DNA from: Archangium sp.
GTDB taxonomy: Bacteria; Myxococcota; Myxococcia; Myxococcales; Myxococcaceae
Length of the DNA stretch: 64,000 bases
Reading direction: 5' to 3'
Assembly: GCA_030681645.1 (NCBI GenBank)
Contig: JAUXRX010000052.1
Span: forward strand, 124,001-188,000
Shown: one piece after another, positions 25,754 to 33,537 of the stretch
Layout: every line of letters begins with the position of its first letter
How positions within the stretch are numbered: position 1 is the stretch's first letter
Made by a program: the position numbers and the translations under genes
Notes under the pieces: model-generated
Seen by the model: the letters and a program-made list of their open reading frames with translations, nothing else
What the model was told of the DNA's origin: nothing
Database searches by the model: none

Positions 25754-26229
25754 ATGAGCACTCTCAATCGCGCCGCGCTGATCATGTTGTCGCTGGCCGT
25801 GACCGCTGCCTGGGCCAACAACACACCCCAGGCGCTGCCGTTTTCGCAGGACTGGTCGAACGCAGGGCTCATCACCGTGAACGACGACTGGAGCGGGGTG
25901 CCTGGCATCATCGGGTACCGCGGTGACGCGCTCGTCTCGTCCACCGGCACCGACCCTCAGCTCATCGTCGCCGACGGCACCGCCACGCCGCTGAACGTGT
26001 CCGCCAACCAGGCCAACCCCAACACCCTCACCACCGGAGGCCTGGCGGAGTTCGCCCTCACCAACCCGGTCGTGGCCTTCCAGGGCTCCGGCACCGCGCG
26101 CGCGCCGTGGTGAAGCCGGAGACGGAAGCGCCGAAGGGCTGCGGCTGCATCGCCGGGCCCGCGAACGCGTCCACCTGGCTCGGGCTGGCGCTGCTGGGCC
26201 TGGTCCTCGGGGCGCGGCGCCGCAGATGA
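25754..26229 (+). pseudogene. Remnant of a secreted nuclease-like MYXO-CTERM protein
   Basis: From ATG 25754 a signal peptide (LIMLSLAVTAAWA) is followed by ~95 residues typical of the first domain of ExeM/NucH-type extracellular proteins (LPFSQDWSNAGLITVNDDWS, VPGIIGYRGD, NQANPNTLTTGGLAEF, NPVVAFQGSGTARAP). The frame stops at 26113. Immediately after, in another frame, comes KGCGCIAG, a hydrophobic stretch (TWLGLALLGLVLG) and ARRRR with a stop at 26229, a clean MYXO-CTERM tail. The middle of the gene is missing and the junction lies in a GC-alternating run, so this is an internal deletion that also broke the frame. Confidence 0.7.
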
Positions 26230-26262
26230 CTGGAACGCGGACGGCTCGGAGCCCCAGAGCAG

Positions 26263-26805
26263 TCAGCGCTCGAAGGTGAAGCGATCCGGCTGCGCCGAGC
26301 GGTACCAGCGCAGCGTCGCCGAGTGCCCGCGGTCGAGCGTGGTGACGGCGAAGGCGGCGAGCTGCTGTTGATCCTGATCGCGGTTCTCCACCAGGTACAC
26401 GTGGCCCTCGACCGCCTTCACGAAGTCGTCGCAGCGCGTGAGGGTGGCCGGCACGTCGGCGATGGCGATGGCGCCCAGGTCCTCGATGCAACTGCGATCG
26501 TCGGTGACCAGGTTGACGCGGAAGGTGAGCTCGCGGGCCTCCCTGGTGGAGGGCGTGAGGCTCAGGTCCCAGTCGTTGCTCACCTGGCCGTCTTCGACCG
26601 TGGTCCCATACCGGAAGCTGATCACCGAGCCGAGCCAGGTCTTCTCGTCGACGTGCGCGCGAAGCAGGGCCTCGCCGGTCCACGGCTCGTCGGGGGCGAT
26701 GCAGCCGCAGGAGCCGCGGGGGACCTCTCCTTCCGGCGTGGCCTCCACCTCGACACCGCAGGAGGTCGCCATCACCAACACCCACATCCGCAGGGGAGTG
26801 CGCAT
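26263..26805 (-). CDS. Lipoprotein of unknown function
   Basis: 180 residues from ATG 26805. Signal peptide with a likely lipobox MATSC (Cys ~16). Body: SCGCIAPDEPWTGEALLRAH, ELTFRVNLVTDDRSC and LRWYRSAQPDRFTFER, a small beta-rich domain with two Cys pairs. No family recognised. The 215 bp upstream to the kinase at 27021 hold one 51-codon frame (26804-26959) that I do not call a gene. Confidence 0.6.
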   Translation of the reverse strand: MRTPLRMWVLVMATSCGVEVEATPEGEVPRGSCGCIAPDEPWTGEALLRAHVDEKTWLGSVISFRYGTTVEDGQVSNDWDLSLTPSTREARELTFRVNLVTDDRSCIEDLGAIAIADVPATLTRCDDFVKAVEGHVYLVENRDQDQQQLAAFAVTTLDRGHSATLRWYRSAQPDRFTFER

Positions 26806-27020
26806 GTGCGATGAGTTGCCGCGCACCGCGGAACCGATCCACGGCACGATCCGTCGCGTGCGCGAGGAGCTGACCTCTTCTGCGCGCGGTGTATTCCCTG
26901 AGCTCGCCTGGGTTGATGCCGTTCTGGAGCCGGGGCGCCAGCGGACCCGGGTGAAATGAGGCGCGCCGGGGACGGAACGGTGATCGACCCAGGCGAGCGA
27001 GAGGATAGTGTCGCCGGCGA

Positions 27021-28520
27021 ATGGCGCCAGAAGGGCTTCAGTTCGGCCGATACGTCCTGCTCGACCGGATCGCCGCCGGCGGCATGGGTGAGGTCTACGT
27101 CGGTCTGCAGACGGGCATCGGCGAGTTCAGCCGCCCGGTCGCGGTGAAGCTGCTGCTGCCGCACCTCTCCGAGGACCAGAAGATCATCTCGATGTTCCTG
27201 CGCGAGGCCCGGCTGGCCGCGCAGATGACCCACGCGAACATCGCGCAGGTGTACGACGTCGGCTTCGAGCACGAGCGCTACTTCATCGCGATGGAGCTGG
27301 TGCGCGGCGTCTCGCTCTCGAAGTTGATCTCAGGCCTGAAGGGCGCGGGCAGGCAGGTGTCGACGGAGCTCCTCGTCTACGTGGCGCGCAGCCTCTGCGA
27401 CGGGCTCCACGTCGCGCACGAGCAGCGAGGGCCCGATGGCACGCCGCTGGGCGTGGTGCACCGCGACGTCACGCCGCACAACCTGCTCGTGTCCATCGAC
27501 GGCGCGGTGAAGCTGACCGACTTCGGCATCGCCCGCGTGGCCGAGGGCGACCACCTCTCGAAGCCCGGCGAGGTGATGGGGAAGCTGGGGTACCTCGCGC
27601 CTGAGCAGCTGCTCGGGGAGGTCATCGACCGCCGCGTCGATCTCTTCGCGGCCGGGGCGACGCTCTTTCACCTCGCCGCGCTGGAGAAGCCGTTCGACAC
27701 GCCCACGGGGCAGGTGCTCGATCCACGCCGGTTGCCGCGCGCGCCGCTGCGCGTGTTCCGGCCCGACCTTCCCCGCCCGCTGGTCGACGCGATCGAACGC
27801 GCGATGAACATCGACCCCCAGGCGCGCTTCGCCACCGCGCGCGATTTCAGGTTGGCGTTGCCTGAGGTCTCGCCGAACCAAGACGAGCTGCTCGGCAGGC
27901 TCGTCACCGAGGTCTGCTCGGCGGCGCTCATCGATCTCGAGAAGAAGACCGAGCGCGCCACCCGGCCTCATGGCACCGCGGCCATCACCCGGGCGACGCC
28001 GCAGCAGCGGAAGGTGGCGGCTCCTGTTCCGGTCGTGGAGAGCTCGGCGTCGATTTCGCTGGGGGCGGCGCGGCCGAGCCGGTGGCCGCTGGCGCTCGGT
28101 GGGCTGGGGTTGGTCGTGGGGTTGGTGGCGCTCGGGCTCACGCTGCGCGGGCCGGCCCCTGCCGATGAGCCCGTTGCGGTTCCTGTCGTGGCTCCGGTTG
28201 CGGCTCCGGTTGCGGCTCCGGTTCCGGTTCCGGCTCCGGTTGCGGCTCCTCCTGAGGTCTTGCCCTCTCCCCGACCCTCTCTTCCTCGGGGAGAGGGAGA
28301 CAGGCCTCTCGCCAAGGCGATCGTCTCCATCGACGCGAGCCCGTGGGGCCAGGTGTGGCTCGACGGCAAGCCGCTGGGCGACACGCCCCTGGCCGAGCTC
28401 AGGATCGCCGCGGGTGAACACCAGCTCAAGGTGAGCAACCCCGAGACGGGAAAGAACAACAGCCAGCGCCTCACGCTCAAGCCCGGCGAACGCCGCACCG
28501 TGCGCGTCGACCTGCGATGA
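27021..28520 (+). CDS. Membrane Ser/Thr kinase with PEGA domain (pair 2)
   Basis: 499 residues from ATG 27021; GATAGT lies 11 nt upstream and no Shine-Dalgarno is seen. Kinase domain ~9-275: IAAGGMGEVY, K43 in VAVKLL, HRDVTPHN (Thr in place of the usual Lys), LTDFGIAR, YLAPEQ. One membrane helix at ~355-375 (WPLALGGLGLVVGLVALGLTL). An Ala/Pro/Val-rich stretch and a palindromic-element-encoded segment (LPSPRPSLPRGEGDRP) follow, then a PEGA domain at ~430-499 (VWLDGKPLGDTPLAELRI) outside the membrane. Its TGA overlaps the ATG of the FHA activator (ATGA), so the two are coupled. Confidence 0.92.
   Translation: MAPEGLQFGRYVLLDRIAAGGMGEVYVGLQTGIGEFSRPVAVKLLLPHLSEDQKIISMFLREARLAAQMTHANIAQVYDVGFEHERYFIAMELVRGVSLSKLISGLKGAGRQVSTELLVYVARSLCDGLHVAHEQRGPDGTPLGVVHRDVTPHNLLVSIDGAVKLTDFGIARVAEGDHLSKPGEVMGKLGYLAPEQLLGEVIDRRVDLFAAGATLFHLAALEKPFDTPTGQVLDPRRLPRAPLRVFRPDLPRPLVDAIERAMNIDPQARFATARDFRLALPEVSPNQDELLGRLVTEVCSAALIDLEKKTERATRPHGTAAITRATPQQRKVAAPVPVVESSASISLGAARPSRWPLALGGLGLVVGLVALGLTLRGPAPADEPVAVPVVAPVAAPVAAPVPVPAPVAAPPEVLPSPRPSLPRGEGDRPLAKAIVSIDASPWGQVWLDGKPLGDTPLAELRIAAGEHQLKVSNPETGKNNSQRLTLKPGERRTVRVDLR
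28262..28300. repeat. Palindromic element copy 7, inside kinase gene
   Basis: GCCCTCTCCCCGACCCTCTC, TTCCTCGGGGAGAGGGAGA. It is in frame between the membrane helix and the PEGA domain, the same place as in the pair-1 kinase. Confidence 0.9.
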
Positions 28521-29797
28521 GCGAGCTGACGCTGCAGACGAAGAGCCTCTCGAAGACCCACCTGCCGCTCGAGACGGTGCGCCTCGAGGTGCTCGAGGGT
28601 GAAGCGCGCGGCGCGAGCGCGGTGCTCAGCGCGGGCACGTTGATCGCCGGCGCGAGCAGCCGGTCGGACTTCGTGGTGCGCGACCCCACCGTCTCGGGCC
28701 GGCACGCGAGCTTCGAGCTGCTCGGCGGCGCGGTGCGTGTGCGCGACCTCGGCAGCCGCAACGGCACCTTCTTCCTCGGCGCCCGCGTGGACGCCGCCGT
28801 CGTCCCGCTCGGGAGCCGGCTCACCCTGGGCCGCGCGGTGGTGGCGCTCGCGGCGTTGCCCGAGCAGCACCAGAGCGACGCCTCGCGCTGGCACGGCCTC
28901 GTCGCCGACTCGGTGCCGATGCGCGCGCTGGTGTGGCGCCTCGAGCGCCTCGCCCTCAACGACGTGACCGTGGTCATCCGCGGCCCCAGCGGCGTGGGCA
29001 AGGAGGTGGTGGCCCGCGCGCTCCACGCGGGCGGACCGCGGGCGAAGGCGCCGTTCGAGGTCTTCGACGCGGCGGGGGTGAACGCCGAGCTGCTCGAGAG
29101 CGAGCTCTTCGGGCACGTGAAGGGCGCCTTCACCGGCGCCAGCCAGTCGCGCGCCGGTCTGCTCGAGCGCGTGGACCACGGCACGCTGTTGCTCGACAAC
29201 GTCGACCAGCTCGCGCCGCCGCTGCAGCCGCGGCTGCTGCGCTTCCTCGAGGCGCGCACGGTGCAGCGGGTGGGCGGGGGGGCGCCGCGCACCGTCGACG
29301 TGCGGGTGCTGGCCACGGCGCAGCAGCCGCTGGAAGCGGCCGTGGAGCAGGGGAAGCTCCGCGCCGATCTCTACTACCGGCTCGCGGGCGTGGTGCTCGA
29401 CGTGCCGCGCCTGCAGCAGCGCCGCGACGACATCGCCGCGCTGGTGGCCCTCTTCCTCTCGGAGGCGGGCGCGCGCCTGGAGTTGACCCCCGCGACGCTC
29501 GCGGCGCTCCAGGCCCATCCGTGGCCCGGGCAGGCGCGCGAGCTGAGGCACGCGGTGCAGCGCGCGGTCGCCTTCGGCCGCTTCGAGCATTCGCCCGAAC
29601 CGAAGCCGGCGAGCGACGGGGCGGGCCCCGGGTTCCTCGAGGCGAGCGCGAAGGTGACGCAGGCGTTCGAGGCCGACGTGCTGCGCGCGCTGCTCGAGCG
29701 TCACGGGTGGAACGTGACGGCGGTGGCCCGCGAGGCGCGCATCGCCCGCTCGCACCTCTACACGCTCATTCAGCGCTACGGCCTCACGCGCCCCTAG
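28517..29797 (+). CDS. FHA-domain sigma-54-type activator with altered Walker B (pair 2)
   Basis: 426 residues, start overlapping the kinase stop. FHA domain ~40-112 (LIAGASSRSDFVVRDPTVSG, RHASFE, DLGSRNGTFF). AAA+ domain ~130-350 with Walker A GPSGVGKE and an intact GAFTGA loop ([13 protein letters not shown]). Walker B is LLLDNVDQL: Asp227 is kept, but the catalytic Glu is Asn228. The conserved PPLRER is PRLQQR. A C-terminal Fis-type HTH is present (WNVTAVAREARIARSHLYTL). GAFTGA contacts sigma-54, but loss of the Glu should slow ATP hydrolysis, so this protein may act in a mixed ring or as a DNA-binding phosphothreonine reader. Confidence 0.88.
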   Translation: MSELTLQTKSLSKTHLPLETVRLEVLEGEARGASAVLSAGTLIAGASSRSDFVVRDPTVSGRHASFELLGGAVRVRDLGSRNGTFFLGARVDAAVVPLGSRLTLGRAVVALAALPEQHQSDASRWHGLVADSVPMRALVWRLERLALNDVTVVIRGPSGVGKEVVARALHAGGPRAKAPFEVFDAAGVNAELLESELFGHVKGAFTGASQSRAGLLERVDHGTLLLDNVDQLAPPLQPRLLRFLEARTVQRVGGGAPRTVDVRVLATAQQPLEAAVEQGKLRADLYYRLAGVVLDVPRLQQRRDDIAALVALFLSEAGARLELTPATLAALQAHPWPGQARELRHAVQRAVAFGRFEHSPEPKPASDGAGPGFLEASAKVTQAFEADVLRALLERHGWNVTAVAREARIARSHLYTLIQRYGLTRP

Positions 29798-29800
29798 ACT

Positions 29801-29840
29801 CCCTCTCCCTGCGAAGCGGGGAGAGGGTTGGGGTGAGGGG
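29801..29840. repeat. Palindromic element copy 8a
   Basis: CCCTCTCCCTGCGAAGCGGG, GAGAGGGTTGGGGTGAGGGG, directly after the activator stop. It is inverted relative to copy 8b at 29867. Confidence 0.9.
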
Positions 29841-29866
29841 CCACGCGCCCGAAGCGCTCAAAAGCG

Positions 29867-29914
29867 CCCCTCACCCGGCCTGCGGCCGACCTCTCCCCGC
29901 CTTGCAGGGAGAGG
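29867..29914. repeat. Palindromic element copy 8b
   Basis: CCCCTCACCCGGCCTGCGGC, CGACCTCTCCCCGCC, TTGCAGGGAGAGG. It forms a head-to-head pair with 8a, as at 541-650. Confidence 0.9.
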
Positions 29915-29936
29915 TTTCAAGGGTAGGGTCAGCTGC

Positions 29937-30872
29937 ATGTCTCCCGGCGTCCTGCTGCTCGCGCTCCTCCTCTCGCACCCCGACCTCGACGAAGGACGGG
30001 TGGCCTTCTCTTCGATGAAGTACCGCGCGGCGGTGCCGCTGCTCACGCGCGTGACGCAGGATCCCGCGGCCGCCGAGGCCGAGGTGCAGGAAGCGCTCAC
30101 GCTGCTGGCCCGCGCGCACCTCGCGCTCAAGGCACCAGACGCGACGCAGGCGGCCTTCGAGGCGCTGCTGCGGCGGGCGCCGATGACCGAGGAGCCGGCC
30201 GGCAGTCCCGCGCTGCGCGCCGCGTTCGCGCAGGCGAAGGCCGCGGTCTTTCCTCCGGGGACGGTGCGGCTGCTGCGTCGCGCGTCAGGTGAGGACACGC
30301 TGCTGGTCGAGGTGATCAACCCGTGGCGGCTGACGCTGGTGGCGACGTGGCACCAGGTGGAGCCGGCCCCGTCGGCCCGCGTGCTGGTGGCCGATGGGCG
30401 CCAGCTCGTCACCTCACTGGCCGCGGGCGTGGCCGGCTACCTCGAGCTCACGAAGGACGGCCAGGTCGTCGCAGCGCTCGGCTCGCGCGCAGAGCCCCTG
30501 AAGGGCCCGCCGGCGCCCGCGGCCGTCGACGTACCGAAGGTGGAGACGCCCACCCTCACGCCGGTCGCCACCGCGCCCCCGCCGGCGGTGACGCCCCCGC
30601 CCGCACCCGCGGCGCCGCAGCTGGGCCGGCGCATCGCGGGGTGGACCTTGATTGGCCTGGGCGTCGCCGGCACCGCGACGGGGCTCGGCGTCTTCGCCTG
30701 GGGCAGCGACGAAAAGAGCCGCGGCGAGGGGTGGGTCCTCAGCGGCCTGGACTACTTCGAAGCGCAGAGGCTCATCGCCTCGGGGTCATCGAAGATCACC
30801 TCCGGCCTCATCGTCGGCGGCGTGGCGATCACCAGCCTGGCGATCGGCATCATCCTGCTGCTCACGGAGTGA
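29937..30872 (+). CDS. Exported TPR-like protein with two C-terminal membrane helices (near pair 2)
   Basis: 311 residues from ATG 29937, with TAGGGT 7 nt upstream. A short hydrophobic N-terminus (VLLLALLLSHP) precedes TPR-like helices (~16-90: EGRVAFSSMKYRAAVPLLTR, ALTLLARAHLALK). A beta domain follows (LLVEVINPWRLTLVATWHQV), then a Pro/Val/Thr linker, then two helices (GWTLIGLGVAGTATGLGVFAW; SGLIVGGVAITSLAIGIILLL) joined by a ~30-residue loop. Envelope protein, downstream of kinase/activator pair 2 on the same strand. Function unknown; it could be a partner or input of that pair. Confidence 0.7.
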   Translation: MSPGVLLLALLLSHPDLDEGRVAFSSMKYRAAVPLLTRVTQDPAAAEAEVQEALTLLARAHLALKAPDATQAAFEALLRRAPMTEEPAGSPALRAAFAQAKAAVFPPGTVRLLRRASGEDTLLVEVINPWRLTLVATWHQVEPAPSARVLVADGRQLVTSLAAGVAGYLELTKDGQVVAALGSRAEPLKGPPAPAAVDVPKVETPTLTPVATAPPPAVTPPPAPAAPQLGRRIAGWTLIGLGVAGTATGLGVFAWGSDEKSRGEGWVLSGLDYFEAQRLIASGSSKITSGLIVGGVAITSLAIGIILLLTE

Positions 30873-30877
30873 GGCTT

Positions 30878-31321
30878 TCAGTTGCAGCCGGTGCAGTTCG
30901 CCGTGCCGCTGCCCGACGTCTGCTTGCAGTTCGCGACGCCGGTGCAGGTGCTCAGGCACGAGCTGGCGGAGCCGCAGGTCTGCTGCGTCTTCGTGGCGCT
31001 GGTGCCGGTCAGCTCGCAGCTCCCGCCGCTGCAGACCTGCGTGCAGGTGGCGCCCGAGCCGCAGGTGAGCTGACAGCCATCGGTGCCGGCGCAGTTCATG
31101 GTGCAGGTCGAGCCGGTGCAGTTGGCCTGGCAGCCGCCGGTGGCGGGACAGTTGAGGGTGCAGTTGCCGGTGGTGCACGAACACTGCTGGCCGGCGATGC
31201 AGGTGATGGGGCCCGAGGTGCCGCCGCCACCGCCCGTCCCCGAGTCAGACCCGGAAGGAAGCGGACCGCACGCGAACAGGGAACCGGCGAAAGCGACGAC
31301 GACGACGAAGCTGCGAATCAT
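30878..31321 (-). CDS. Cys-rich lipoprotein
   Basis: 147 residues from ATG 31321. Lipobox LFACG (Cys 18), a short Gly/Ser hinge and then ~20 cysteines at short, regular spacing: CTTGNCTLNCPATGGC, CTGSTCTMNCAGTDGC, CGSGATCTQVCSGGSC. The spacing suggests a disulfide or metal-rich repeat of ~17 residues. Small surface protein; function unknown. Tail-to-tail with the gene ending at 30872. Confidence 0.7.
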   Translation of the reverse strand: MIRSFVVVVAFAGSLFACGPLPSGSDSGTGGGGGTSGPITCIAGQQCSCTTGNCTLNCPATGGCQANCTGSTCTMNCAGTDGCQLTCGSGATCTQVCSGGSCELTGTSATKTQQTCGSASSCLSTCTGVANCKQTSGSGTANCTGCN

Positions 31322-31398
31322 GGTGAGGCTCCTCGATGAAGGGACGCGTGCTCCGCCGCGCCCTCGTGTGGGTGAGACCGCCCGGAGCGGCGCTGGTC

Positions 31399-31440
31399 TC
31401 CCTCTCCCTGCGCGAGCGGGGAGAGGGTTGGGGTGAGGGG
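31399..31440. repeat. Palindromic element copy 9
   Basis: TCCCTCTCCCTGCGCGAGCG, GGGAGAGGGTTGGGGTGAGG. It ends 4 bp from the stop of the minus-strand lipoprotein at 31444. Confidence 0.9.
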
Positions 31441-31443
31441 CAG

Positions 31444-32526
31444 TCAGTTGACGCCGGGGACCACGGGGGCGGGCTGGCACAGCTCGCTGTCGGGCGTGGC
31501 GACCACGGGCGCGGCGAAGGTGACGTGAAGCCGGCCGACGCCGAGCACGTTCCGGGCGAAGAGCGCGCCTTCGAAGGTCGACTCGCCGACGAGCTCCAGG
31601 TCGGCCGCGGGGGCGTACACCGAGCCGATGATCTTCTGCCCGCCGACCAGCGACACCTTGCGCTCGCCGGCCACGTAGAGCTTCACCGCGCCCTGGCCCG
31701 CCGCGCCGAAGGACGACTCACCGACCATGTTCACGTCGCCGTCGACGTAGAGGTCGAGGGTGCTGCCCTCGGTGAGCTTGAACTGGGTCCGGCCCACCGT
31801 CTCCAGCGAGCCCGAGACGTAGATCGCCACCGCGCCATCCACCGTGAGGGTGTGCAGCCCGACGGCCTCGATGCCGTCGAAGAAGTAGCTGCCGCTGCCC
31901 AGGGTGAGCGCGCGCTCGCCGACGCTCTGGGTGAGCGAGAGGCCGACGGCGGCGTTGTCGTTCTTCACCTTCGCGGCGGCGATGGCGGCGCCGACGTCGA
32001 GCACCTGCTCGGCCCCGCAGCCACACGGAGGACCGGCGAGCGGTGCGTACGCGCCCTTCGCGCCGACCGTCGCCGTGCCGGCCCACTGCTCTGCCTCGGG
32101 CGTGCGGAGCGTGCCCTTCACCTCGAGGTGGCCCACGTTCGAGACGCCGCTGCCCGCGGAGAGATCGCCCGCCACGCGCACGTCGCCCACGCCGTCCACG
32201 CGGCCCGCGGTGGAGAGGCTGCCGCCGACGGTGAGGTTGCCTACGCCGCTGACGCCACCGAACGCGACGACGTCGCCCGAGAACTCGTGCTCGCCCACCA
32301 CGTCGACGACGCCGTTGATGCCCGCGCTCCCGCCCTGCACCCACGCGCCTTCACCGACCGCGCGGTAGTCGCCGCACAGGCACAGCGCGGCGGTGAAGAC
32401 GTCCTTCGCTGGGGAAGCAGGGCACGAGACGATGGGCTCGCGTGAGCGGCGCGCCTGGCCGTCACCACCTGAGAGACCACAACCAGCGAGCGTGAGCAGC
32501 GCCGACATCAGGACCGTTCTGTTCAT
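31444..32526 (-). CDS. Bactofilin-like/polymer-forming lipoprotein
   Basis: 360 residues from ATG 32526. Lipobox LAGCG (Cys ~16). Residues ~60-160 are short Gly/Val repeats (GVSGVGNLTVGGSLSTAG, VDGVGDVRVAGDL), each ~10 residues, the right-handed beta-helix texture of bactofilin-like domains. A linker (CGCGAEQVLDVGAAIAAAK) leads to a second repeat block (LTLGSGSYFFDGIEAVG, LDLYVDGDVNMVG, LYVAGERKVSLVG). It resembles the DUF7305-type surface proteins of myxobacteria. Probably an outer-surface scaffold protein; no enzymatic motif. Confidence 0.7.
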   Translation of the reverse strand: MNRTVLMSALLTLAGCGLSGGDGQARRSREPIVSCPASPAKDVFTAALCLCGDYRAVGEGAWVQGGSAGINGVVDVVGEHEFSGDVVAFGGVSGVGNLTVGGSLSTAGRVDGVGDVRVAGDLSAGSGVSNVGHLEVKGTLRTPEAEQWAGTATVGAKGAYAPLAGPPCGCGAEQVLDVGAAIAAAKVKNDNAAVGLSLTQSVGERALTLGSGSYFFDGIEAVGLHTLTVDGAVAIYVSGSLETVGRTQFKLTEGSTLDLYVDGDVNMVGESSFGAAGQGAVKLYVAGERKVSLVGGQKIIGSVYAPAADLELVGESTFEGALFARNVLGVGRLHVTFAAPVVATPDSELCQPAPVVPGVN

Positions 32527-32649
32527 GGGACGACTCCGGGGAAGGGGTGTGGTCCCTTCCAACGCACGGGTCGTGCCCGTCCCAAGGTGTTGGTCTCATT
32601 GACAGTTCGGCCGCCCGCGGGCGGGATTGGCGCTGGCCTGTCCTGTCGC

Positions 32650-32671
32650 ACCGTCCTCAGTCGAGGACGGT
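32650..32671. promoter_or_regulatory. Perfect hairpin/palindrome in divergent promoter region
   Basis: ACCGTCCTC and GAGGACGGT (9 bp, 4-nt loop) lie midway between the divergent lipoprotein (start 32526) and PP2C gene (start 32767). It could be an operator. TTGACA occurs upstream at 32599-32604, but no good -10 follows it. The rest of this 240-bp gap shows nothing else. Confidence 0.4.
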
Positions 32672-32766
32672 CCCCAGGGCGCACGACCAACCGGGGAGTC
32701 GCCACCCCACCCTGCCTCCTGAATCCCCGCGCTTGCGCTGGCGCGGCGGCTGCTCTGTGGCTGGGC

Positions 32767-33504
32767 ATGAACACGCTCAGCTTCGGACTCAGTCACGTCG
32801 GCCGCAGGTCCAACAACGAAGACGCGCTGCTCGACGCGCGCAGGCTCGGTCTCTTCGCGGTCGCTGACGGGCTCGGTGGCTACGAGGGCGGGGAGATCGC
32901 CTCGAAGCTCACCGTCTCGGTGCTCGAGAGTTTCGTGGAGGCGAACGCGCGCGACCCGCAGGGCACCTGGCCCATTCGGGAGCTGAAGAGCCGCACGTTC
33001 GAAGAGAACCTGCTCGCCGCCGCCAGCGCCGCCGCGCACCGGGAGATCGCCTCGCGCCGCACGGGCAACCTCTCGCAGATGGGCTCGACCGTGGTGGCCG
33101 CGCTACTGCGAGGCGACAAGCTCACCGTGATGCACTGCGGAGACAGCCGCATCTACCGGCTGCGCGACGGCGTGGTGACCGCGCTCACGAGAGATCACTC
33201 GGTGTGGGCCGAGATGGAGGCGGCCGGCCTCGCCGGAGATCGCGCCGGCTTCGCGTGGAAGAACCAGATCACCCGCGCGCTCGGGCTCGACGGACACTCC
33301 ACCGCCGACGTGGCCACGTTCGAGGTGAAGCGCGGCGACGTGTACCTGCTCTGCAGCGACGGCCTCTACGATCCGCTTGAGGCGCCGCGCCTGGCAGCGG
33401 GTCTCCGCCTCTCACCTGAAGACGCGTGCCGGGACCTCGTCGTCGCTGCGTTCGAGGCCGGAGGTCACGACAACATCACCTGCGTGGTGGTGCGCTGCGA
33501 GTAA
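32767..33504 (+). CDS. PP2C-type Ser/Thr protein phosphatase
   Basis: 245 residues from ATG 32767, single-domain and cytoplasmic. All metal-site motifs are present: GRRSNNEDALL, FAVADGLGGYEGGE, MGSTVVAAL, HCGDSRIYRLRDG, LCSDGLYD and GGHDNITCVVV. It should remove phosphate from Ser/Thr residues using two Mn or Mg ions. It is the only phosphatase seen among five kinase genes in the window, so it may reset one or more of them. The nearest is the kinase-REC at 34618 on the same strand. Confidence 0.93.
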   Translation: MNTLSFGLSHVGRRSNNEDALLDARRLGLFAVADGLGGYEGGEIASKLTVSVLESFVEANARDPQGTWPIRELKSRTFEENLLAAASAAAHREIASRRTGNLSQMGSTVVAALLRGDKLTVMHCGDSRIYRLRDGVVTALTRDHSVWAEMEAAGLAGDRAGFAWKNQITRALGLDGHSTADVATFEVKRGDVYLLCSDGLYDPLEAPRLAAGLRLSPEDACRDLVVAAFEAGGHDNITCVVVRCE

Positions 33505-33537
33505 GGTGTCAAAGTGGGCGTCAACGAAGGAGGGGGC

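Noticed and set aside
24289-25950. Upstream start for the lamin-tail protein at 25950
   Set aside because: The added residues run through the neighbouring divergent gene and lack a signal peptide; ATG 25686 gives a lipoprotein signal.
26804-26959. Plus-strand 51-codon gene beginning ATGTGCGATGAG
   Set aside because: It overlaps the start of the minus-strand lipoprotein and has no ribosome-binding site or recognisable motif, so it is not distinguishable from chance.
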